This document shows, piece after piece, positions 59,601 through 64,000 of a stretch of 64,000 bases of DNA. Position numbers and translations under genes: made by a program. The stretch's first letter is position 1, and each line of letters starts with the position of its first letter. Under the pieces are notes generated by a model, which saw only the letters and a list, made by a program, of their open reading frames with translations, ran no database searches and was not told the DNA's origin. Source of the DNA: Deinandra increscens subsp. villosa (taxonomy: Eukaryota; Streptophyta; Magnoliopsida; Asterales; Asteraceae); assembly GCA_039602395.1 (NCBI GenBank), contig JBCNJP010000026.1, forward strand, positions 317,740 to 381,739, in the 5' to 3' direction.

Positions 59601-60487
59601 ACTCAGCCTCTAAAGCTACTGCCCAAACCCAACAAAAACCTAATCTTACGAGTTCAAATGGTGCTACCCAGCCTAGCCCAAAACCTATGGACATTGATCC
59701 TGGCCAGGCCCAACCTATTCAACGGAATGCTATGGACCAGGTGACATTGAGCTCAAAGGGAAAAGCCTCATCAACTAAACCAGCAAATAAGCCTCCAAGG
59801 AATGTTAACCCCAAAGTGAATTTGAAAGAAATGGCAAATAGGTTTATTCTTCTTGATGAAGATAATAACGAGCTCCTTGAAGAACTGCAACCTAGTGCCC
59901 CCAAGGACAACCACCCTCCCCCTTCTACCACATCCACCTCTGCTACTCACTCTAAACCTACCACCACCCCTACCAATGCTTCCCATCATCCTTTCACTCC
60001 CGATGTTCCCCACCCTCAAGCCTGCCCACAACCTAACCCACACACCACCTCTAACCCAAAAAGTTATGCTGAAACTGACAATGAGGTTAACCGGGAATGG
60101 ATAGCCAAGCAACAATCTACCCTTGAAAAGGGTGTCTTCGATCACCTTTCCAACAACCAAAAAGGGGATATCTTAAACTATGTCCATAACAGAATTATCC
60201 CCCCTAAAGAGGTGATTGATGGGTGGATCCCAACGGAAAGATGTTATTATAAGAACATGTGTAGTTTAAACAATTTCATTACTGGCTACCAAGCTGTTGA
60301 AGATATTGAGGAAATCAATGAAGATGGACATGGGGTGGAGATTATGGAGGAAGATGGTAACGGTGTGATTGAGGTGGCACAAGAACAGAATGGAATGGCC
60401 AAGTTCATGGTGGAAGATCTTGTGACCACTGGTTCGGCTGAGACTAAAAGTGATGGGACATGTGGAGCACAGGTCCGATTGGCCTAG
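56627..60487 (+). CDS. LINE J ORF1: DUF4283 / zinc-knuckle protein, intact
   Basis: 1,286 residues from ATG 56627; the upstream TTG at 56618 is not needed. It shows the basic N-terminus (GRGSKKGY), YYLSDKSDKENSPTK near residue 70, an acidic middle, and a DUF4283-type domain at about residues 680-845 (RMWRSYGIQEINYNG, GPWIVANIPLCLKKW, VPVWIVFKDLPLELW-like). The CX2CX4HX4C knuckle is from Cys867 (CSHCQVFGHSWHKC). A Gln/Asn/Pro-rich linker, KEMANRFILLDE, the C-terminal module (60155-60280) and AKFMVED follow. It is the only complete two-ORF-type ORF1 without a stop in this window. Expected role: nucleic-acid chaperone and RNA-binding particle protein. Confidence 0.92.
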   Translation: MGRGSKKGYQTETLMGVPPDRGGRRRRNAMEDYDSVSSESETEKGSVRNIRKKWETKSDEGRHKNLHPVEYYLSDKSDKENSPTKIDANRRSNKQQSKYKTRSKALIGKLAGISPELPAATTPAVTSDQENEYGTKQPSEGATEVAQMEDQCYLGGLAGNEEEFTMQNPNWGSVTIKEVKAELNAHNANDITLGFHDTFSEVNGFNTLPNDLGVSINGINPNMHEEGRKNEITGLGVLHGTVKLHDEIPGTQETLVCSINQDPKENLELHNSVYSVGSYVMDLKDTPQQGTEVDGKHDDEEVTSPEKTIKAGVVKLILWESYNNYHEITSLDKIALQMGDDFTIEEFDYSNPLLLNSFGKHIVQEGGTVGSMVGSDKLDRIKPPELCLTTVEGSVFGYQCCSLLTCMARIFNVKNHECEKVSKEDPGIDKLGDETTAAEVSAMEHDGVCQQTPLNIKLGEKRSKNTADNYPRSNISVEEESQKLDVKKMKPSKGVEHQNSKKFHKIWQSKNRGMGKNMPLPSFREGFRPLIKADNFYINSNYRPGDASFQINRKKANKAKSTKELLKEWEEKEKHNNKEALKVPGLEKDYSICNQVVDLSRLKPTEFKTKRDEKGAAIIDENMEEGNNPPNEAKVAPKTSYAQMVDGVVRKPFGDKIQYYPPATLPDGSKAIMVAPKIVHKAKEIYRNLLYGYFVGAEPTLGFVKFNLNRMWRSYGIQEINYNGSGIFLFKFKELKQMNTVFDLGPWIVANIPLCLKKWEAGVNMSRAAPKTIPVWIVFKDLPLELWETESICRLASCIGTPLTFDKITKTKCANLQEAGGFARVLVEVGVDCDFQDHVQACYPSNEASQPKVVEITVEYQNKPHMCSHCQVFGHSWHKCKIRPRTAEELEAEKQEAEKSQTNKNEEVKKDIPQTDEEGFTEVTYRRQKNSKNANANQNANRERSVYVARRLQNNTNHKPKSGPVPGQETQAQQPTKPMQADGTSHDIPTSNSASKATAQTQQKPNLTSSNGATQPSPKPMDIDPGQAQPIQRNAMDQVTLSSKGKASSTKPANKPPRNVNPKVNLKEMANRFILLDEDNNELLEELQPSAPKDNHPPPSTTSTSATHSKPTTTPTNASHHPFTPDVPHPQACPQPNPHTTSNPKSYAETDNEVNREWIAKQQSTLEKGVFDHLSNNQKGDILNYVHNRIIPPKEVIDGWIPTERCYYKNMCSLNNFITGYQAVEDIEEINEDGHGVEIMEEDGNGVIEVAQEQNGMAKFMVEDLVTTGSAETKSDGTCGAQVRLA

Positions 60488-60527
60488 TTTGGGTATTTAT
60501 TTTCCATTACCTTTGTCTTTATTTCTC

Positions 60528-63309
60528 ATGGAGTTACAAATTCTCTCTTGGAACATAAGGGGCTTAATCGATAAAGATCATCAACAACAATTATTTGATA
60601 TTATGGATGCAAGGAAAATCAGTGTTTGTAGCATTCTGGAATCCCACGTCACGTCTCAAAAACTTTCTCGTGTTTGCATGCGAGTATTTCGGGGATGGGA
60701 ATGGGTTTCTAATAACTCTTGTTGCAAGAATTGGACCCGAATAATACTTGGATGGGACCCGATTATGATCGATATCATGGTCTTGGACCAATCGGAACAG
60801 GCACTCCACTGCTTTCTAAAGCCTAAAAATGGACAACAACCCTTCTTCTGTTCGTTTATTTACGGGCAGGTTCGAGCTTATAAAAGGCGACCCCTTTGGA
60901 TGGAGCTTTAAAGATTCAATGACATTAATGGTGATCGACCTTGGGCTATCATGGGTGATTTCAACACCATCCTTGATCTTCAAGAAACAAATAGCGGGTC
61001 TTCTACTGCTTCGGTTGGTATGAATGACTTCAAGGAGGTAAGTACCAAATGTGGGTTTGTTGATGTTCCTTACGAGGGACTCTTTTTTACGTGGAATAAG
61101 TCTCCCGGCAAAACGGATGGGTTGCTCAAAAAACTGGATCGGGTCATGTCGAATAATCAGTTTGCTACCACCTTTGTAAACTCCCATGCTGTGTTTCTGC
61201 CTTACCTTACCTCTGACCATTCGCCATGCATTCTTATAATTCCGGAAATCAAAAAAGACTGGAAGCCGAAACCTTTCAAATTTATGAATTACTTGTGTAG
61301 GAGGCCCAATTTTCTACCTACAGTGCATGAGGTATGGAACATCAACATCAATGGTTGCTATATGTACAAGGTGACCAAAAAGCTGGCTAACTTAAAAAAG
61401 CATTTCAGAAGAATGGTGAGAGATAAAGGTAGCCTATTTAACAAAATTCAGTCTCTCAAGGTGGAGTTAGGTCGTATCCAAGAGGCCATGGCCCAAGACT
61501 CATAATCTGGCTTTGAGAGAGGAAGAGGAGGTATATACCAAGAGCTTAAACCAGGTGTTACTTGAGGAAGAACTGCTTATGAGGCAACGGGCCAAAGTAA
61601 AGTGGCTAAGGGAAGGTGACCAAAACACTAAATATTTTCACAACGTTGTCAAGGCTAGACATGCTAGAAATAAAATCAGTTCTATACAAGATGGTCAGGG
61701 TCTGTCATATGAAGGCAGGGAGGTTGGGGAAAAATTTGTTGAGTTCTATACTGGGCTATTGGGTACAAGGGCCCAAACTGAAGACATCCTGGACCCGGGC
61801 TCTTTATTCTATAGAAAACTCCCTAGTGAGGTGGCTGAGAACATGGTTCGACCCATTTGTGACACTGAGATCAAATCGGCTATGTTTGATATTGATTCAG
61901 ACAAAGCCCCTGGCCCAGACGGGTACTCATCGAAATTCTTTAAAGCGGCTTGGGAGATTGTGGGACCGGAGGTTTGCATGGCGATCAAAGAGTTTTTTCA
62001 CAATGGCAAGTTATTGAAGCAGGTTAACACTGCTCTTATCTCTTTGATCCCCAAAGTTAATAGGCCTAAATCGGTCAATGAGTACAGGCCTATCGCATGT
62101 TGTAATGTGATCTACAAATGCATTACAAAAATTATGTGTGAAAGAATTAAAGAAGGTTTGAACTTTATTGTTGAAGAATGCCAGAGTGCTTTTATCCCGG
62201 GTCGAATGATCTGTGACAACATTCTTCTGACACAGGAACTTGTCAGGAACTATCACAGGAATAGAGGAGACTCCAAAGTGGCCTTAAAAATTGACCTTCA
62301 AAAGGCCTATGACACTGTTTCACATGATTTTCTGAGGGCTTGTTTAGCTCACTTTGGTTTCCATCCCGCTATGCAGCACTGGATCATGACATGCATATCC
62401 ACTGCATCTTATTCTATAAATGTCAATGGTGAGATGCATGGTTTTTTCAAGGGTTTGCGTGGTTTAAAACAAGGAGACCCTATGTCACCCTATCTCTTCA
62501 CCCTTGTGATGGAGGTGCTAAACCTCATTTTAAAAAGGAGAATTGCTCAAATGGATAATTTTAGATACCACTGGAGATGCTCGGAGCTGCAACTAACCCA
62601 TCTTTGTTTTGCAGATGATTTGCTTATGTTTGTAGGTGCTGATTGTAACTCTGTTCGACTTGTTAAAGATGCTTTGAAGGAGTTTAGTGGTATTTCAGGC
62701 CTCCTACCCAACATGATGAAGAGTACTATGTACTTCGGAAATGTGAAGGAGTGTGTCCAGGAACAGATAAAAGCCATAATGCCCTTCAGAGTTGGAAAAC
62801 TCCCCGTCAAGTATCTCGGGGTGCCACTCCTCTCAAAAAGGCTGTACTCCAAAGACTGCAAGTGTTTGATTGACAAAGTCAAAGGCCGGATTGACGATTG
62901 GAAAAATCGGTTTCTTTCGTTTGCAGGCCGTTTGCAACTTATTAACTCAGTGCTCTCGTCCCTGCATGTGTATTGGGCGTCGGTATTCACGTTACCGGGC
63001 AATATAATTGATGAAATAGAAAGGTTGATGAGGAGATTTTTGTGGAGCCAGGGTGACAGTGTGAAAGGCAAGGCTAGGGTGAGTTGGGAGGAAGTATGCA
63101 AACCAAAATGTCAAGGGGGACTCGGGGTTAAGTCACTTAAAGCTCACAATACTGCCTTGATGGCTAAACATATATGGAACATCATCACGAATAAACAAAC
63201 CATCTGGGTTCGGTGGATAAAATTCTATAAGCTAAACAATGATAATTTCTGGCGGATTAAACCAGAGGATGGTGCCTGTTGGAGTTGGAGAAATATACTC
63301 AAGCATCGA
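60528..63309 (+). pseudogene. LINE J ORF2, broken
   Basis: It starts with the endonuclease (WNIRG). TAA at 60909-60911 replaces the GAA seen in LINE E. The frame continues from there until a 2-bp deletion near 61500 shifts it (TCCCAT in E, TCAT here), then stays open from 61513. The reverse transcriptase is almost identical to that of E, with FADD at 62608-62619. At 63310 an LTR begins, removing the zinc finger and the extension. This copy cannot make a full ORF2 protein. Confidence 0.92.
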
Positions 63310-64000
63310 TGTCGCACCCCCAAAATACCACTAACGGAGTTTATACCGTTAAGGGGCGCGACTAGACCAGGATCCACAACCACAGTTACAAATACTAAAC
63401 GAATCAGGGTTAGTTCAAACGCAAGATAGAAATCAAAGACTTAAATTACATACGCAGCGGAAAATTAATTGTCTTTAGCACTAACCACGTGCCTTACATA
63501 AATGTTGTATTAAATTCCCAATTTAGTTTAAATCGAAACAAAGGTCTTCAAGTGCCATGCCAACCCGCTCCGGATACTCCTTAGCGATCTGCAAAAGTTT
63601 AAACCACGCAAGTGTCAACCTAACGGTTGGTGAGTTCACGGTGGGCTTGTCATGCATTGGCCCGGTCTCATAATCATAGTTTGTATCAAATGTACTTACA
63701 AAATATTCATTTGTGAAAAGCAATGCTCGTAATTAATTCTCAGTTTATAAATAGTTTGTCCGTGACCACGTCATCGGGTATGTACTAGTTCCGTAAAGTT
63801 AAAGGACTCAACCGATATCGCGGGTAGCTAATCCGTTGTTCCATGCTCTAAGGAAGTTTGTACCAAAGCTGACTTATTTTGTGGGGGCCGAGCCATCCCG
63901 TACAGTGCGGACATAGTCATCGCGGTTTTTGCCTCCCCCGTGTCCTCCCCGGGACCACGGTCAAATAGGCTGATATTGTTCCTCCGTGCACTCCCCGTGC
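63310..64000. mobile_element. Start of an LTR (partial), inserted in LINE J ORF2
   Basis: LINE E homology ends exactly at 63308-63309 and a new sequence begins TGTCGCACCCCC, a typical plant LTR terminus. The block runs off the window and has no credible gene; the part after 63880 is C-rich (CTCCCCGGGACC, CTCCCCGTGC). The candidate target duplication on the left is ATCGA (63305-63309). Orientation and family cannot be settled from the visible part. Confidence 0.6.

Larger units (their letters stand above)
56446..63309 (+). mobile_element. LINE J: two-ORF LINE, E family, cut by an LTR
   Basis: The 5' end is intact (TGGAATTTC). The 181-bp leader is nearly identical to that of E and D. ORF1 is open (56627-60487). 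ORF2 starts at 60528 after a 40-bp spacer but has a nonsense codon and a 2-bp deletion, and is cut at 63309 by an LTR. Very close to E; the similarity is highest in the reverse-transcriptase half. Confidence 0.92.

Noticed and set aside
1..64000. CRISPR array, bacterial operon or host protein-coding gene
   Set aside because: Direct repeats here are telomeric or transposon repeats; all coding sequence with recognisable domains belongs to retrotransposons.

Overview
This is nuclear DNA from a flowering plant. The telomere-type repeat is the seven-base CCCTAAA. All recognisable coding sequence belongs to plant retrotransposons: L1-clade LINEs with a DUF4283/zinc-knuckle ORF1, Athila-like Ty3 LTR pieces, and a second, probably Tekay-like, LTR element. 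I see no host gene, tRNA or rRNA. Base use and LTR termini would fit a eudicot, possibly an asterid, but I cannot name the species.

Layout. 1-7639 is nested Athila-like LTR retrotransposon debris: an ORF1 pseudogene on the + strand cut by a solo LTR with a perfect 5-bp target duplication, then two minus-strand copies of a non-coding internal region and a second LTR. 7640-8139 is a 500-N gap. 8140-63309 is a head-to-tail series of eleven LINE-related elements, all on the + strand. I call them A (8140-13683), B (14543-17364), C (18034-19233), D (19688-20580), E (20706 into the gap at 29106), F (35562-42633, 5' part missing), G (42755-52276), H (52303-54142), I (54197-55861), K (55978-56405) and J (56446-63309). 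Nine arrays of CCCTAAA (T1-T9, about 26 to 859 bp) lie between them, always in the same orientation. Each visible element 3' end is a short hairpin, a poly(A) of 10-23 bases, then directly CCCTAAA. Each full-length element begins with the same ATGGAA-like start directly abutting CCCTAAA. 29606-35561 is the 3' half of an LTR retrotransposon inserted in element F ORF1. 63310-64000 is the start of another LTR that interrupts element J.

How the parts may work together. A, E, F, G and J are two-ORF LINEs: ORF1 is an RNA-binding protein and ORF2 an APE endonuclease plus reverse transcriptase. B carries an intact ORF1 but no ORF2. C, D, H and I look non-coding. All share a 3' tail (AATAAA-like signal, hairpin, poly(A)), so the small ones could be mobilised in trans by the ORF2 protein of the large ones. 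The first-strand cDNA of each element is a 3' extension of the TTTAGGG strand, the strand with the natural 3' overhang at a plant chromosome end. The inferred picture is a telomere-specific LINE community, like HeT-A/TART of Drosophila or TRAS/SART of Bombyx in logic, but in a telomerase-type plant telomere and from the L1 clade. Array length falls and element damage generally rises from left to right, consistent with growth towards lower coordinates. ORF2 in E, F and G also carries a long tryptophan-rich C-terminal extension with 34-residue tandem repeats that I do not recognise.
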